A stretch of 64,000 nucleotides of DNA from Rariglobus sp. Its GTDB lineage: Bacteria > Verrucomicrobiota > Verrucomicrobiia > Opitutales > Opitutaceae. The notes below the pieces were generated by a model that was not told the origin of the DNA, ran no database searches, and worked only from the letters and a program-made list of their open reading frames with translations. The number at the start of each line of letters is the position of its first letter. Positions within the stretch are counted from its first letter, which is position 1. The stretch lies in the NCBI GenBank assembly GCA_029266495.1, contig JAQSWS010000005.1, positions 1 through 64,000 on the forward strand, read 5' to 3'. Shown here piece by piece: positions 29,474-40,208 of the stretch. A program made the translations under genes and the position numbers.

Positions 29474-30778
29474 ATGAAGCCTCTGTCTTTGCTGCTCGCC
29501 CTCTCGCTCGTTGCCAATGCCGCGTTCATCACCACCCGCGTGATGCACTCGTCGTCCGCTCGCACCGACGAAAACCTTCACGCCCGCTCTTCGTCCGCCG
29601 ACGCCTCCGCCGCCAGCGCCAGCGGCAAATCGGACGCCGTCGCCCGCGCCGACTTCATCGCCGCGCTCAAAGCCGACAACGTCGAAGCCCTTCGCGACGT
29701 CCTTCGTGAGGCCGGTCTGCCCGATGCCACCGTCCGCATGATCGTCAGCTCGGCCATCTGGAGCCGCTATCGCGACCGCATGAAGTCCCTTCAGCCCAAA
29801 CCCGACCCGAACCAGCCTTGGTGGAAGAACCAGAACAACAACTGGTATGGCAACAGCACCCGTGAGCAACGCGCGGAAATGCGACGCCTGCAACGCGAAG
29901 CCAAGGACGAATCCGTCCGCCTGCTCGGCCCCGACAAGGACAGCAACGCCTGGGGCTGGCAGGACCCGCGGATCAGCTTTCTCCCGGAGGCCAAACGCGA
30001 GGACCTTCAGGAAATCGAACAGGACTACCAGGACCTGCTCAACGAGGTTCAGCAGGAGATGCAAGGCTTCAACCTGCCCTCCGATGCCGAAAAAATCCGC
30101 TTTCTCCAGGAAGAAAAGAAACGCGATCTCGCCGCCATTCTTACCCCGCAGGAAATGGCCGATTACGAACTGCGCATGTCCCCGACCGCCCAGCAACTCA
30201 GCTGGAAAATGAACCGCTTCGACGGCTCCGAGGACGAATACCGCAAGATCTTCGCCCTCCAGCAAGCCTTCGACTCCACCCAGCAACTCGACGCCTGGGG
30301 CAACCCCATCGGCCAGAGTCCCGACGACTGGAAAAAACGTCAGGACGCCGAGAAACAGCTCGGTGCCCAGATCAAGGAGGCCCTCGGGGCCGAACGCTAC
30401 GCCGAATACCTCCGTTCACAGAACCACGAATACCAGCAACTCGCGACTGCCGCCAAACGCCTCTCCCTTCCGCCCGAAACCGCCACCCAGGTCTACAACC
30501 TGCGCAACGAGGTCGCCGCCGAATCCCAACGCATCGCCGACAACACCAGCCTCGGTAACGACCAGAAAAAACAGGCGCTTGCCGATCTCGCCAAAAAGAT
30601 CCGCGGACAAGTCCGCGCCAGCCTCGGCGAAGAAGCCGCCCAGGTTTATCTCAAAAACGGCATGCACTGGCTGAGCAGCGTCGAACACGGAAACGTCGTC
30701 ACCTTCTCCGAAAACGGACAACACAGCGAGTCACGCGGTCTTCCGCCCGAACAAAAAAAGCCCGCGGCCAAACCCTGA
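29474..30778 (+). CDS. Secreted hypothetical protein, tandem paralog 1
   Basis: MKPLSLLLALSLVANAAF; shares architecture with next two genes. Confidence 0.75.
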   Translation: MKPLSLLLALSLVANAAFITTRVMHSSSARTDENLHARSSSADASAASASGKSDAVARADFIAALKADNVEALRDVLREAGLPDATVRMIVSSAIWSRYRDRMKSLQPKPDPNQPWWKNQNNNWYGNSTREQRAEMRRLQREAKDESVRLLGPDKDSNAWGWQDPRISFLPEAKREDLQEIEQDYQDLLNEVQQEMQGFNLPSDAEKIRFLQEEKKRDLAAILTPQEMADYELRMSPTAQQLSWKMNRFDGSEDEYRKIFALQQAFDSTQQLDAWGNPIGQSPDDWKKRQDAEKQLGAQIKEALGAERYAEYLRSQNHEYQQLATAAKRLSLPPETATQVYNLRNEVAAESQRIADNTSLGNDQKKQALADLAKKIRGQVRASLGEEAAQVYLKNGMHWLSSVEHGNVVTFSENGQHSESRGLPPEQKKPAAKP

Positions 30779-30868
30779 CCTCACTGCCCCGCCCCTCCGG
30801 CCGCCCGACTCCGTCTCCGTAAAAATTTGCCGCGCTCCCGCCGCGCGGTTTAGTTGGGCGCCTTCCCC

Positions 30869-32188
30869 ATGAAAGCGCTGCCCCTGTTCTTCGCCGCGTC
30901 GCTCGTCGCCAACGCCGCCCTTGTCACCGTCACGCTCCGCCAAGCCGCCTCCGGCCGGACCGATGGCGGACACCCGGGCCCGTCGTCCTCGATCGCGACC
31001 ACCAGCCAGACCTCGGCCACCACCCCCAAGGGCAACGGCATGCTCCCGCCCGAACTCGTCGCGGCGTTGAACTCCCAGAATGTCGAGGCCCTCCGTGATT
31101 TGCTTCGGGACGCCGGCCTGTCCGACGACATGGTTCGCGCGTTGGTCCAGATGCAGATCTGGAAAAAATACGAAACCCGTTTCAAGGCCCTCCAGCCCCA
31201 GCCTGATCCCAACAAGCCGTGGTGGAAGAACGACCGTGACCAGCAAAATGGTTACTTCGGCAGCATGACCAAGGCCCAGCGCGAGGAATCCCGCCGGCTC
31301 CAGCGCGAGGTCCGTGACGAAACCGAACGCCTCCTGGGCCCCGACGCCACCCAGCAACGCTGGCAGGATCCGCGCCTCTCCTTTCTTCCTGCCGAAAAGG
31401 TCAAGGCCCTCCAGCAGGTCCAGCAGGACTACCAGGAGCTGATCAGTGAAGTGAATCAGGATTCGCAAGGCTTCCGCCTCGCTTCCGACGCCGAAAAAAT
31501 CCGCTTCCTGCAGGAAGAACAGAAGCGCGACATCGAGGCGCTCATGACTCCCGAGGAACGCCAGGCTTACGAACTGCGCATGTCCAACACCGCCCAGCAG
31601 CTCCGCAATAAAATGACCCAGTTCGACGCCTCTGAGCAGGAATACCTCGCTATTTTCCCCCTCCAAAAGGCGTTCGACGAAAAATACAACCAGGCCAGCG
31701 ACGGCTACTCCCCGCAACCCGAGCGCGACCAGAACTACTGGAAGGAACGCCGCGAAGCCGAGCAACGGCTCCAGGAACAGATCAAGTCCGTCATCGGCGA
31801 ACAGCGTTACGCCGACTCGATCCGCCTTCAGGACAACGATTATCGGCAACTCGAAGCCGCCACCCAGCGCCTCCAGCTCCCCGCCGACACGCCCACCCGC
31901 CTCTACTCCCTGCGCGACACCGCCGCCGCCGCCGTGCAGCAGATCGCCGACAACCCCAACCTCGCCACCGATCAGAAAAAAGCCGCCCTCACCGCGCTCG
32001 CCGCCAGCACCCGTGACCAGGTTCGCGCCAGCCTCGGCAACGAAGGCGCCGACGCCTATTTCAACAATAACGGCATGCGCTGGATCAAGGAACTCGAGAA
32101 GGGCAACACGATCACCTTCAACAAGGACAGCTCCAACTGGAGCACCAAGGCCCTCCCCAAGGAGCCCAAGAAAGCCGTCGCAAAATAA
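30869..32188 (+). CDS. Secreted hypothetical protein, tandem paralog 2
   Basis: MKALPLFFAASLVANAALVTV; LQPQPDPNKPWWKN, QGFRLASDAEKIRFLQEEQKRD shared with paralog 1. Confidence 0.75.
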   Translation: MKALPLFFAASLVANAALVTVTLRQAASGRTDGGHPGPSSSIATTSQTSATTPKGNGMLPPELVAALNSQNVEALRDLLRDAGLSDDMVRALVQMQIWKKYETRFKALQPQPDPNKPWWKNDRDQQNGYFGSMTKAQREESRRLQREVRDETERLLGPDATQQRWQDPRLSFLPAEKVKALQQVQQDYQELISEVNQDSQGFRLASDAEKIRFLQEEQKRDIEALMTPEERQAYELRMSNTAQQLRNKMTQFDASEQEYLAIFPLQKAFDEKYNQASDGYSPQPERDQNYWKERREAEQRLQEQIKSVIGEQRYADSIRLQDNDYRQLEAATQRLQLPADTPTRLYSLRDTAAAAVQQIADNPNLATDQKKAALTALAASTRDQVRASLGNEGADAYFNNNGMRWIKELEKGNTITFNKDSSNWSTKALPKEPKKAVAK

Positions 32189-32203
32189 CCGCGCCCCCGG
32201 CCG

Positions 32204-33472
32204 ATGAAATCCCACGTCCTCGTCATCGCCGCCTCCCTGTGCGTCAACGCCGGCCTGCTCGGCTGGATCGCCCTGCGCCCTTCGTCCGGGGCAATGTCGT
32301 CACCGGCTTCTGAATACAACTCCCGGCGCGGCTCCGCCCCCGCCACGGAGTCGGAGCCCGCCCTCCCCGCGTCCACCGTTCCTCCCGCGCCCGACGCGCC
32401 GCCCCCCGAAACCTGGAACCGCCTCCAATCGACCGACCTCGCCACCTTCGTCGCCAACCTCCGTGCCGCCGGCCTCCCCGACCGCCAGGTCCGCATGCTC
32501 GTCAATGCCGAGATCAACGAACGCTTTCGCGCCCGCGAGGAAGCCGTCCGCCCGTCGCGCCCCTCGCGCAACTACTGGGAACCGGGCGATACCTACTACA
32601 ACGACCCCACCACGCTCGAACAACGCCTCGCCCAGCTCGATCTGCGCCGAGAAAAAGCCGCCTTGCGCCGCGAACTCCTCGGCGAAACCCCTCGTGCGGC
32701 CGACGACAACAACCCCGTCCCGCCCGGGAAACGCGACCTCCTTCGCGAGATCAACGAAGATTACAACACCATGATCTCGCAGATCCAGCGCGAGACCCGC
32801 GGCATCTCGCTGGCCTCGGATGAGGAAAAGATCCGCTACCTGCGCGCCGAAAAAGAAGCCGAATTGAAAACGCTCCTCTCCCCCGAGGAACTTCGTGAAT
32901 ACGAAATCCGCTCCTCGTCGACCGCCAACAATCTCCGCTCCGATCTCGCCGCCTTCGGCCCGACCGAACAGGAGTTCCGCTCCCTCTTCGCGCTCCGCAA
33001 GCAATTCGACGATCAGTTTCCCTCCCAACCCGCCGACCCCGGCCCCGATTATTGGACAAAACGCCAGGAGGCGCAAAAGGCCCTCGACGCCCAAATCGCG
33101 CAACAACTCGGCGCGGACCGCGCCCGCGATTACGCCCGCGCCAAGGATCACGAATATCGCAACCTCGCCACCCTCACCCATCGCCTCGGCCTGCCGCAGG
33201 AGACCGCCAGCCAGATTTACGATCTCCGCTACAGCGTCCCGACCGATGCCGCGCAGATTGCCAACAACAAAGCCCTCACTCCGGAGGATCGGAAGGCATC
33301 CCTGAAAGCCATCGCGCAAAAAACCCGGGATCAGCTTGTCACCCAACTTGGCGCCGAGGCGGCCGAAGCCTACCTCAAGCATAACGGCCAGTGGATCAAG
33401 TCGCTCGAACGCGGGCAGGTCATCGAATACAAAGCCGACGGCACCCAGCACACCCATCAGATCTCGCCGTAG
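32204..33472 (+). CDS. Secreted hypothetical protein, tandem paralog 3
   Basis: MKSHVLVIAASLCVNAGLLGWIA; RGISLASDEEKIRYLRAEKEAELKTLLSPEELREYEIR shared with paralogs. Confidence 0.75.
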   Translation: MKSHVLVIAASLCVNAGLLGWIALRPSSGAMSSPASEYNSRRGSAPATESEPALPASTVPPAPDAPPPETWNRLQSTDLATFVANLRAAGLPDRQVRMLVNAEINERFRAREEAVRPSRPSRNYWEPGDTYYNDPTTLEQRLAQLDLRREKAALRRELLGETPRAADDNNPVPPGKRDLLREINEDYNTMISQIQRETRGISLASDEEKIRYLRAEKEAELKTLLSPEELREYEIRSSSTANNLRSDLAAFGPTEQEFRSLFALRKQFDDQFPSQPADPGPDYWTKRQEAQKALDAQIAQQLGADRARDYARAKDHEYRNLATLTHRLGLPQETASQIYDLRYSVPTDAAQIANNKALTPEDRKASLKAIAQKTRDQLVTQLGAEAAEAYLKHNGQWIKSLERGQVIEYKADGTQHTHQISP

Positions 33473-33661
33473 AGCGGCTCTGGTAAACCATAGCCGTTGT
33501 TTTCATTGTAGGGCGACCTTGTGCCGGGCCGGTGAACCGCGCGCAGACGAAAAGCTCCCGGTGCCCGCGGCCCCTCGCCGGTTTCACCGGCCTCCCGCGC
33601 CACTTGACTGTCCAGTTAGCCCTGACTGGCAAGCCTGACACCGCCGTCCGAGGGTGAGCCC

Positions 33662-34393
33662 ATGCCCCTCCCGAGTCCGCCCACCCCCATCGTTTCCCGC
33701 CGCGGCTTCACGTTGATCGAACTCCTCACCGTGGTCGCCATCATCGGCATTCTGGCCGCCATCCTCCTGCTCACCGTGGGTCGCGTTCGCCAGTCGGCAC
33801 GCACGACCCAGGACATGGCCAACATGCGCACCTTCGGGCAGGCCATGCTGCAGTTCTCCGCCGACAACCAGGGCCTCATCAACCAGCATGCCACCTTTGT
33901 CGGCAAGGAAGGCTGGCCTCTCTCCACCTTCATGGGACGGGCCTGGCCCTATCTCGATACCCGCAACCTTTCCGGCAGTCTCAACACGTCCGAGATGAAG
34001 AAGGTTTCCGACCGCTATGTCAGCCAGGTCCTCCTTTACGAGCGCCCCGAACTCATCGGCAGCCCCGGCGGACAGGATAACACCCTGGCCTTCCACAAAG
34101 GCCTCCAGCAAAGCGTCACCACCGCCAACAAAAATCCACAGAACAGCACCGATAATTTCCTGCGTCTGATCACCATCGCCCGGCCCGCTTCCACCCTTTA
34201 CGCCACCGTCGGCACCTGGGGTTTCAACACCAGCGGCAATACCACCTATCGCCCCGAGCCTCTTCCGGAAAAACTTCCCGCCGAGGACATCTATTGGCCC
34301 TACGCCGGACAAAGCACGATTCTGATCTTTCTCGACGGACACATCGGCCTCTGGGGAAAACCCATTACACCCTCGATGTATAGGATCAACTGA
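33662..34393 (+). CDS. Type II secretion/pseudopilin-like protein (prepilin N-methylation motif)
   Basis: SRRGFTLIELLTVVAIIGILAAILL. Confidence 0.88.
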   Translation: MPLPSPPTPIVSRRGFTLIELLTVVAIIGILAAILLLTVGRVRQSARTTQDMANMRTFGQAMLQFSADNQGLINQHATFVGKEGWPLSTFMGRAWPYLDTRNLSGSLNTSEMKKVSDRYVSQVLLYERPELIGSPGGQDNTLAFHKGLQQSVTTANKNPQNSTDNFLRLITIARPASTLYATVGTWGFNTSGNTTYRPEPLPEKLPAEDIYWPYAGQSTILIFLDGHIGLWGKPITPSMYRIN

Positions 34394-34435
34394 CCGCCCA
34401 CGCTTCGTGCGTGCCGTTCCTCCCCGCCTCCTTGC

Positions 34436-35191
34436 TTGAACTCCTCCGATCACACCCGCTGCATCGTCTCCCTCACCTACGACGACGCCCTGCCCTGCCA
34501 CTTCGAAAGCGTCGCCCCGCTCCTCGAGGAACACGGTCTTCACGGCACGTTTTACGTTCCCTGCGGCGTCCCGTTCTTTCGCGACATCGAGGCGTGGCGC
34601 GAGGTCGCATCCCAAGGCCACGAGCTGGGCAACCACACGCTTTTCCACCCCTGCCACGACCAGGCCTGGCTCGACGAGGCGTATAATCTGCGCAACTACA
34701 CTGCCCGGCGCTGGAGCGACGAAGTTCTCCTCGCCAACAACATCCTCTCCCTGGTCGACGGTCGCACCGTCCGCTCCTTCGGCAACACCTGCCATCACAA
34801 CACCATCGGTTCCGGCAGGACCGCCTCCACCGTGGAGCAGCTCGCGCCCGAGTTTTTCATCGCCACACGCGGAGAAGAAAGCCTCAGGCCGGTCGACCTG
34901 AAAAAGATCAACTGGTTCAATCTCGGCACCCGCAAGGCCGATCATGCCTCCTTCGATCAGCTCAGCCTCGAAATCGGCCGCATGTGCCTCCGCGGCGGCT
35001 GGTTGATTCTCACCTGCCACGGCGTCGGCGCGCGCGATCACAAGCTTCACATGGACGAGGACGAGCATACCCGTCTGGTCGAATGGCTGGCCACCCGGCA
35101 GGAAACCATCTGGACCGCCCCCGTGCGAGTGGTCGCGGAAGCCATCAAACCGTCGCGCCGCGCCCTCGCCCAAGCCGCCTCCAAGACTTAG
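34436..35191 (+). CDS. Polysaccharide deacetylase family protein
   Basis: CIVSLTYDDALPCHFESVAPLLEEHGLHGTFYVPCG. Confidence 0.88.
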   Translation: MNSSDHTRCIVSLTYDDALPCHFESVAPLLEEHGLHGTFYVPCGVPFFRDIEAWREVASQGHELGNHTLFHPCHDQAWLDEAYNLRNYTARRWSDEVLLANNILSLVDGRTVRSFGNTCHHNTIGSGRTASTVEQLAPEFFIATRGEESLRPVDLKKINWFNLGTRKADHASFDQLSLEIGRMCLRGGWLILTCHGVGARDHKLHMDEDEHTRLVEWLATRQETIWTAPVRVVAEAIKPSRRALAQAASKT

Positions 35192-35220
35192 CCCGTCGCT
35201 CGCGACACGCCCCTCGCATC

Positions 35221-36906
35221 ATGCGCCCCGCCCTCTCCGATTACCTTCGTGCGATGGAACCGCTCTTCGATGCGGACATCGGCCTTCCCGTGACCACCTG
35301 GAAAGGACCCGGCTACCACACCCGTGTCCCCGCCGGAAAACCCGTCCACGAGGTGCGCGTTGCCCTTGATCACGCCCTCGCCCTTTTCGAGGAAAACTCC
35401 CCGGCCTCCGTTCACCGCGCCCTCGCCATTCTCGACCGCGTGTTGCCGCTCCAGGATCTCGACCCCGCCCGCGCCACCTATGGCATCTGGCCCTGGCTGC
35501 TCGAGGAACCGCTCGATCAGATGAGCCCGCCCGACTGGAACTGGGCCGATTTCTGCGGCGTGCGCCTCGTTCACCTCCTCGGCGCCTTTCACGACCGCCT
35601 GCCCTCCGCACACCTCCAGGCGGTGCAACGCGCCCTGCATGCCGCCGCCCGCTCCATCTTCCGTCGCAACGTCGGTCCCGGCTACACCAACATCTGTTTC
35701 AAGGGCGCCGTCGTCTGCGGCGCCGCCGGCGAACTGCTCGATGACCCCTTCCTGTGCGACTACGCGCTCTCCCGGCTCGAGCACTTTCTCGCCCACATTC
35801 GGTCCAGCGGCGGTTTCACCGAATATTCAAGTCCCCCCTACACATTCATCGTGCTTCATGAGGCCGAGCGCGCCCTGCTCACGTTGCGCTCACCCGCCCT
35901 TCGCGATACAGTCACCGCCGTCCACCGGCTGTGCTGGGACGACCTCGTCACCGCCCTGCACCTGCCCACGGGCCAGCTTTGCGGACCACTCAGCCGCACC
36001 TACGCCGACCTTCTCCAGCCCAATGTTGTCCACCATCTGGAACAACGCCTGGGCCTGCCGTTGTTCCGGCCGCCCGGTGAACCATCCACCGGCGCCCTCC
36101 CGGGGTCGCCGTCCTATCCCATTCCCCCGCTGCCCTGCCCCGATGACCTGCGCCGCGCCCTGCTGGATCGCCCGGCCGGATCGTTCATCCGCCGTCGTTA
36201 CGTATTTTCCGCCACCGAGCCCAAGCGCGAGCGCACCGCCTCGCGTTGGTTCGGTCCCGACGCCTGCCTCGGTTCCGCCAACTACGAAAACCTCTGGACC
36301 CAGCGTCGCCCGCTCCTCGGCTACTGGCGCACCGGCGACACGATCGCCACGCTTCGCGCAAGCATCCGCCACGATGGTGACCGCGACTTTTGCTCCGGCG
36401 CTTTGCGCGTCCATCAGGAAGGCCGCTCGGTCCTCGCGCTCGCCTCGCTGGTCACGGAACGCGGCGATTTCCACGATGTCCTCGACCGGCCCGCCGACGG
36501 TATTTTCCGCCTGGCCGATCTTCACCTGTCGATCCAGGTCCGCGGCCCCGGTGCCACCATCGTCGAGACCTTCCCCGGCGTCTTCACGCTCGCCTGCGGT
36601 CCCTGGCAGGCAGTCGTCCGCCCCGCTTGCGGGATCTTCGACGGACACACGATTTCCTGGCGCGCCGAACAACGCCCGGACGACGCCCTGCTCCGTGCCG
36701 TGGTTGATGATGGCGCGCCCCTCGTGCTGGAGCCCGCCGCCGTCGCGGCCTTCGCCATCGGCTTCACGCTCCATCTTCAACCTGCGGACCTGCCCGTGGC
36801 CTTCGGCGGCGAGATGACCCGCGACACCCGCACCGTCACGTTGCACGCCGCCTCGCCCGATGGACCGCTCGCGCTGTCCGCCCCGCTCAAACCGGAACCT
36901 CTCTGA
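35221..36906 (+). CDS. Hypothetical protein, possibly polysaccharide lyase/heparinase-like
   Basis: Alpha-helical N-term then beta-rich C-term; downstream of polysaccharide deacetylase. Confidence 0.55.
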   Translation: MRPALSDYLRAMEPLFDADIGLPVTTWKGPGYHTRVPAGKPVHEVRVALDHALALFEENSPASVHRALAILDRVLPLQDLDPARATYGIWPWLLEEPLDQMSPPDWNWADFCGVRLVHLLGAFHDRLPSAHLQAVQRALHAAARSIFRRNVGPGYTNICFKGAVVCGAAGELLDDPFLCDYALSRLEHFLAHIRSSGGFTEYSSPPYTFIVLHEAERALLTLRSPALRDTVTAVHRLCWDDLVTALHLPTGQLCGPLSRTYADLLQPNVVHHLEQRLGLPLFRPPGEPSTGALPGSPSYPIPPLPCPDDLRRALLDRPAGSFIRRRYVFSATEPKRERTASRWFGPDACLGSANYENLWTQRRPLLGYWRTGDTIATLRASIRHDGDRDFCSGALRVHQEGRSVLALASLVTERGDFHDVLDRPADGIFRLADLHLSIQVRGPGATIVETFPGVFTLACGPWQAVVRPACGIFDGHTISWRAEQRPDDALLRAVVDDGAPLVLEPAAVAAFAIGFTLHLQPADLPVAFGGEMTRDTRTVTLHAASPDGPLALSAPLKPEPL

Positions 36907-37055
36907 AAGGGCCCCATCCCGCCCCAAGGCAACCGGCAGGGGGACCGAAACCCGGCGGGCCGGCCGTGCACGGCCATTTTTCGTTCTCGTTATCCACGCG
37001 GTTCTCGTTCTCTTTTTCGGCAAACGAATCACGACAACGACCACCGCCGCACCCC

Positions 37056-37409
37056 ATGATCCTCAGCGTCTCCACCACCGAAGTCACCCCCACCGCCCAC
37101 ATCCTCCACCTCAACGGCATGTTGAGCGCCGTCACCTACCAGGGTCTCGAAAAGGAAATCCAAGGTCTCATCGAAAGCGGCGCGACCCTGCTCGTCCTCG
37201 ACCTGCAAGCGCTTGAGTTCCTCGGCTCCACCGGCATCCGCGTGCTCCTCCAGGCCTTGAAAACGTTGCGCGCCAAAGGCGGCGATGTCCGCACGATGCA
37301 GGTGCCAAAAGCCATCCAGGATGTCTTCGACCTCGTCCAGCTCTTCCCCGCCAGCCAGGCCTTCGCCAGCAAGGCCGATCTCCAGCGTTTCCTCGATACC
37401 GCCAAATAA
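37056..37409 (+). CDS. STAS domain anti-sigma factor antagonist
   Basis: HILHLNGMLSAVTY ... LLVLDLQALEFLGSTGIRVLLQALKTLRAKGGDV. Confidence 0.85.
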   Translation: MILSVSTTEVTPTAHILHLNGMLSAVTYQGLEKEIQGLIESGATLLVLDLQALEFLGSTGIRVLLQALKTLRAKGGDVRTMQVPKAIQDVFDLVQLFPASQAFASKADLQRFLDTAK

Positions 37410-37450
37410 GGAAGGGCGGGGACTCCGCTCCCCGCCTCCCTCCCGCTGGA

Positions 37451-38368
37451 TCACCCCACCCGCTTGAGCGCCGTGTAAAGCGTCTCAAGTCGCGGCGCCG
37501 GCACACCCGCCGCCTGCGCCCGGCGAAGCGGCTCCCCCCAAATCGGCTCCACCTCGAGCGGTTTGCCCGCGAGGTAATCGAGCATCGTCGAGGGTTTATA
37601 CGGGCCCATCGGACGCGTGCGCTCCACCTGGTCCTCCACGAACTCTTCAGGGATCGTCACGCCATGCGCCGCCGCGATCGCCTGCACCTCGTGCATCAGC
37701 GCCCACACCTCGGCCTCCTTTTCGGGTGATCGCAAAATATCCTCCGTTGTGATCCCGCCACCCGTGACCGCGAGTCCGTTGAACGGCACATTCCACACCA
37801 ACTTGCGCCAGCGCACCTCCGTGAGATGGCCGCTCACCGACATCTTCACGCCCGCCTGCACAAAAAGCTCCGCCAGCGTCCGTGTGCGCTCCCTCACCGG
37901 CCCGGCGACTTCGCCCGCCACCACGTGCCCGGCCATCGTGCACTCGGCGACGCCTGCATCGATGCGATTGACGCACACAAAGCACAACCCGCCCACCGTC
38001 CGCTCCGCGCCCGCGACCGCCATGACCGCCTCGTCCACCCCAAGTCCGTTCTGAAGGTTGAGCACCACCGTCCGCTCATGCAGCAACGGCGGCAGCAAAC
38101 GCGCGAGTTGATCATTCGCCGTGGCTTTGAGCGTGATGACCACCAGGTCGACCGCCCCGATTTCCTCCGGCGTTGCCGCCGCCTTCACGTCCGGAAGCGA
38201 AAACTCCCCGTCCGGCGCCTTCACCGTGAGCCCGCGCGTGCGCAGCACGTCGAGATCGCCGCGGGCGAGAAACGTCACGTTGTTGCCCGCCCGCGCGAGA
38301 CGCCCTCCGTAATAAAGACCAAGCGCACCCGCTCCGACGATCGCGATGGTTTTGAATTGCGAAGACAT
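37451..38368 (-). CDS. panE: 2-dehydropantoate 2-reductase
   Basis: TIAIVGAGALGLYYGGRLARAGNNVTFLARG; FVEDQVERTRPMGPYKPSTMLDYLAGKPLEVEPIWGEPLRRA. Confidence 0.88.
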   Translation of the reverse strand: MSSQFKTIAIVGAGALGLYYGGRLARAGNNVTFLARGDLDVLRTRGLTVKAPDGEFSLPDVKAAATPEEIGAVDLVVITLKATANDQLARLLPPLLHERTVVLNLQNGLGVDEAVMAVAGAERTVGGLCFVCVNRIDAGVAECTMAGHVVAGEVAGPVRERTRTLAELFVQAGVKMSVSGHLTEVRWRKLVWNVPFNGLAVTGGGITTEDILRSPEKEAEVWALMHEVQAIAAAHGVTIPEEFVEDQVERTRPMGPYKPSTMLDYLAGKPLEVEPIWGEPLRRAQAAGVPAPRLETLYTALKRVG

Positions 38369-38489
38369 GCCCAAAATTAAACGAAAAACCGTCCGGCGCA
38401 AAAAATGAAGCGTGCCGTTTTTGCAGGTGTCGCCGCAATCGCTTGGAACGCAAAATCCTGAACCAACGGCTCCCCTGCTGCCCGGAGCC

Positions 38490-39143
38490 TTATTTCGCCG
38501 GGAGCGCGGCGACCACCTCCGCGCCGAGCGCCAGCACGCCTTCGCTGAGCGCAGTCGCCAGCTTGCCAAAATCACGGCCGTCCCAGCCCGCCTCGGGCGC
38601 GACGAACACCTTGCGCAACACCACCGCGCCGCCCGTCTTCGCCTCGGTCACCTCGACGAGCGCGGAGAAGCTCGCCACGGTTTGCCCCCCGGCCTTGCGC
38701 TCGCCTTCGCAACGCAGCACGCGGACACTCACGTCGTAGTCACGCTCAACCTCGAAGGGAAACGGTTGCGGATACACACGGTTCACCTTGCCGGAACGCG
38801 CAAGGTTGCCGGCCAGCGTGCGGCCGATGCTCGTCGTGAGCGGCTCGGCCCAGCGGGCAAAGTTTTGGTAGGCGATTTCGTTGCCCGCCTCGCGCACAAC
38901 CATGTCCTTGCCGTTCAAATACGGGGCGATCTCGATGCGCTTCACGCCAAGCACCAGCGAGCCTTCCGCCGCCTGCTCGCCGGCGTCGGATAATGATCCG
39001 CCGGTGAGCACATAATAACGCGTCGGATCCGGCTTGGGCTGCGGCACCAGCGAACAACCGGCCAGACCCAGCAGCAGGACGGAGGACAGAAGACGGAAAC
39101 CGAAGGAAGGGAGAAGGTGGCGGAGGCGGACGGTGAAGGTCAT
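38490..39143 (-). CDS. ABC-type transport auxiliary lipoprotein (PqiC/ABC_trans_aux-like)
   Basis: Lipobox LLGLAGCSLVPQPKPDPTRYYVLTG; adjacent to MlaD/F/E homologs. Confidence 0.8.
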   Translation of the reverse strand: MTFTVRLRHLLPSFGFRLLSSVLLLGLAGCSLVPQPKPDPTRYYVLTGGSLSDAGEQAAEGSLVLGVKRIEIAPYLNGKDMVVREAGNEIAYQNFARWAEPLTTSIGRTLAGNLARSGKVNRVYPQPFPFEVERDYDVSVRVLRCEGERKAGGQTVASFSALVEVTEAKTGGAVVLRKVFVAPEAGWDGRDFGKLATALSEGVLALGAEVVAALPAK

Positions 39144-39160
39144 CGGACGTAACGAAGGGA

Positions 39161-40180
39161 TTACTTGGTGGCAGGAGGGGCGGACGGCTGCTTGCGGCCG
39201 GTGAGCAGCGCGCTCGGGTTGCGTTCAAGGAAATCGGCCAGTTCGCGCACCGCGGCGGCGGCTTCGCCGAGCTTGATGAGCGCCTGCGACGCGTCGTCAC
39301 CGAGGTTCTGCTGCGCGTTGATGAATTTCTGCACGGTGGCCGCGGTGGTGTTGAACGCGGTGACCGTCTCGCGAACGTCTTCGACCGTCTTCGCCAGGCT
39401 TTCACCCGTCGGGCCGTTTTGGCTGAACTCGGCGAGAATCGCGTCCAGCTTTTGCGAGGCGGCGCTGAGGCTGGTGAACGTCTGCTTCAACTCGGGCGAC
39501 GAGGCGAGCTCGCGCATGGAGGCGCCGGCCTTGGTCCATTCCGCGGTGAGCGCGGCGGTGTCCATCGCATTGATTTTCTTGCGCGTGTCGGCCAGCAGGC
39601 CCTGCACCTCGCGCGAGAGGCCGGCGAAGTCGATTTTTTTAACGTCGTTGAGAATCTCGGTGAGGTTCGCCTGAAACTCCGAGATCGCCGACGGCACGGC
39701 GGGCATCTCGGTGTATTTCGCCACGATGTCCGTGCGCGGATTCGCCGGATATAGCGCGGGATCGAGGAAATCGATCTCCACATAGAGAAGGCCCGTTGCC
39801 AGGCCGATCACGCCGAGTTGCGCGCGCATGCCGCGATCGATGAGCCCCTGCAATTTCCCGTCCTCGGTCACGTCGATCAGCTCGCCTTTCTCGTCGGCAA
39901 TGAGGTTGCGGTTGAGTTCGCACGCCACCGCGACGACCGACTGGTTGGTGGACGGCACGTAGCGCAGGCTGATCTCCACCACGCGACCGACCCGCACGCC
40001 CCGCAGCTTGACCGGCGACCCCAGGTCCAGCCCGTGAATCGACTCGTCGAAATACACGACAAAGCGCTCGGGACGGGAGAAAAAATTGATTCCGCCGAAC
40101 GAGAACAACGCAACAAGGCCGAGGACAAACGCGCCCAGCACAAACAAACCGACGACGGCGGGACTGACTTTGGTCTTCAC
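39161..40180 (-). CDS. MlaD/MCE family protein
   Basis: VVGLFVLGAFVLGLVALFSFGGINFFSRPERFVVYFDESIHGLDLGSPVKLRGVRVGRV. Confidence 0.88.
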   Translation of the reverse strand: MKTKVSPAVVGLFVLGAFVLGLVALFSFGGINFFSRPERFVVYFDESIHGLDLGSPVKLRGVRVGRVVEISLRYVPSTNQSVVAVACELNRNLIADEKGELIDVTEDGKLQGLIDRGMRAQLGVIGLATGLLYVEIDFLDPALYPANPRTDIVAKYTEMPAVPSAISEFQANLTEILNDVKKIDFAGLSREVQGLLADTRKKINAMDTAALTAEWTKAGASMRELASSPELKQTFTSLSAASQKLDAILAEFSQNGPTGESLAKTVEDVRETVTAFNTTAATVQKFINAQQNLGDDASQALIKLGEAAAAVRELADFLERNPSALLTGRKQPSAPPATK

Positions 40181-40208
40181 AAGAAAAGAGGGTTATGCGG
40201 GAGCGGGT

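Noticed and set aside
28367-30286. Minus-strand 639-aa ORF
   Set aside because: Overlaps the lipase-like gene and secreted paralog 1, which have signal peptides and motifs; shadow ORF.
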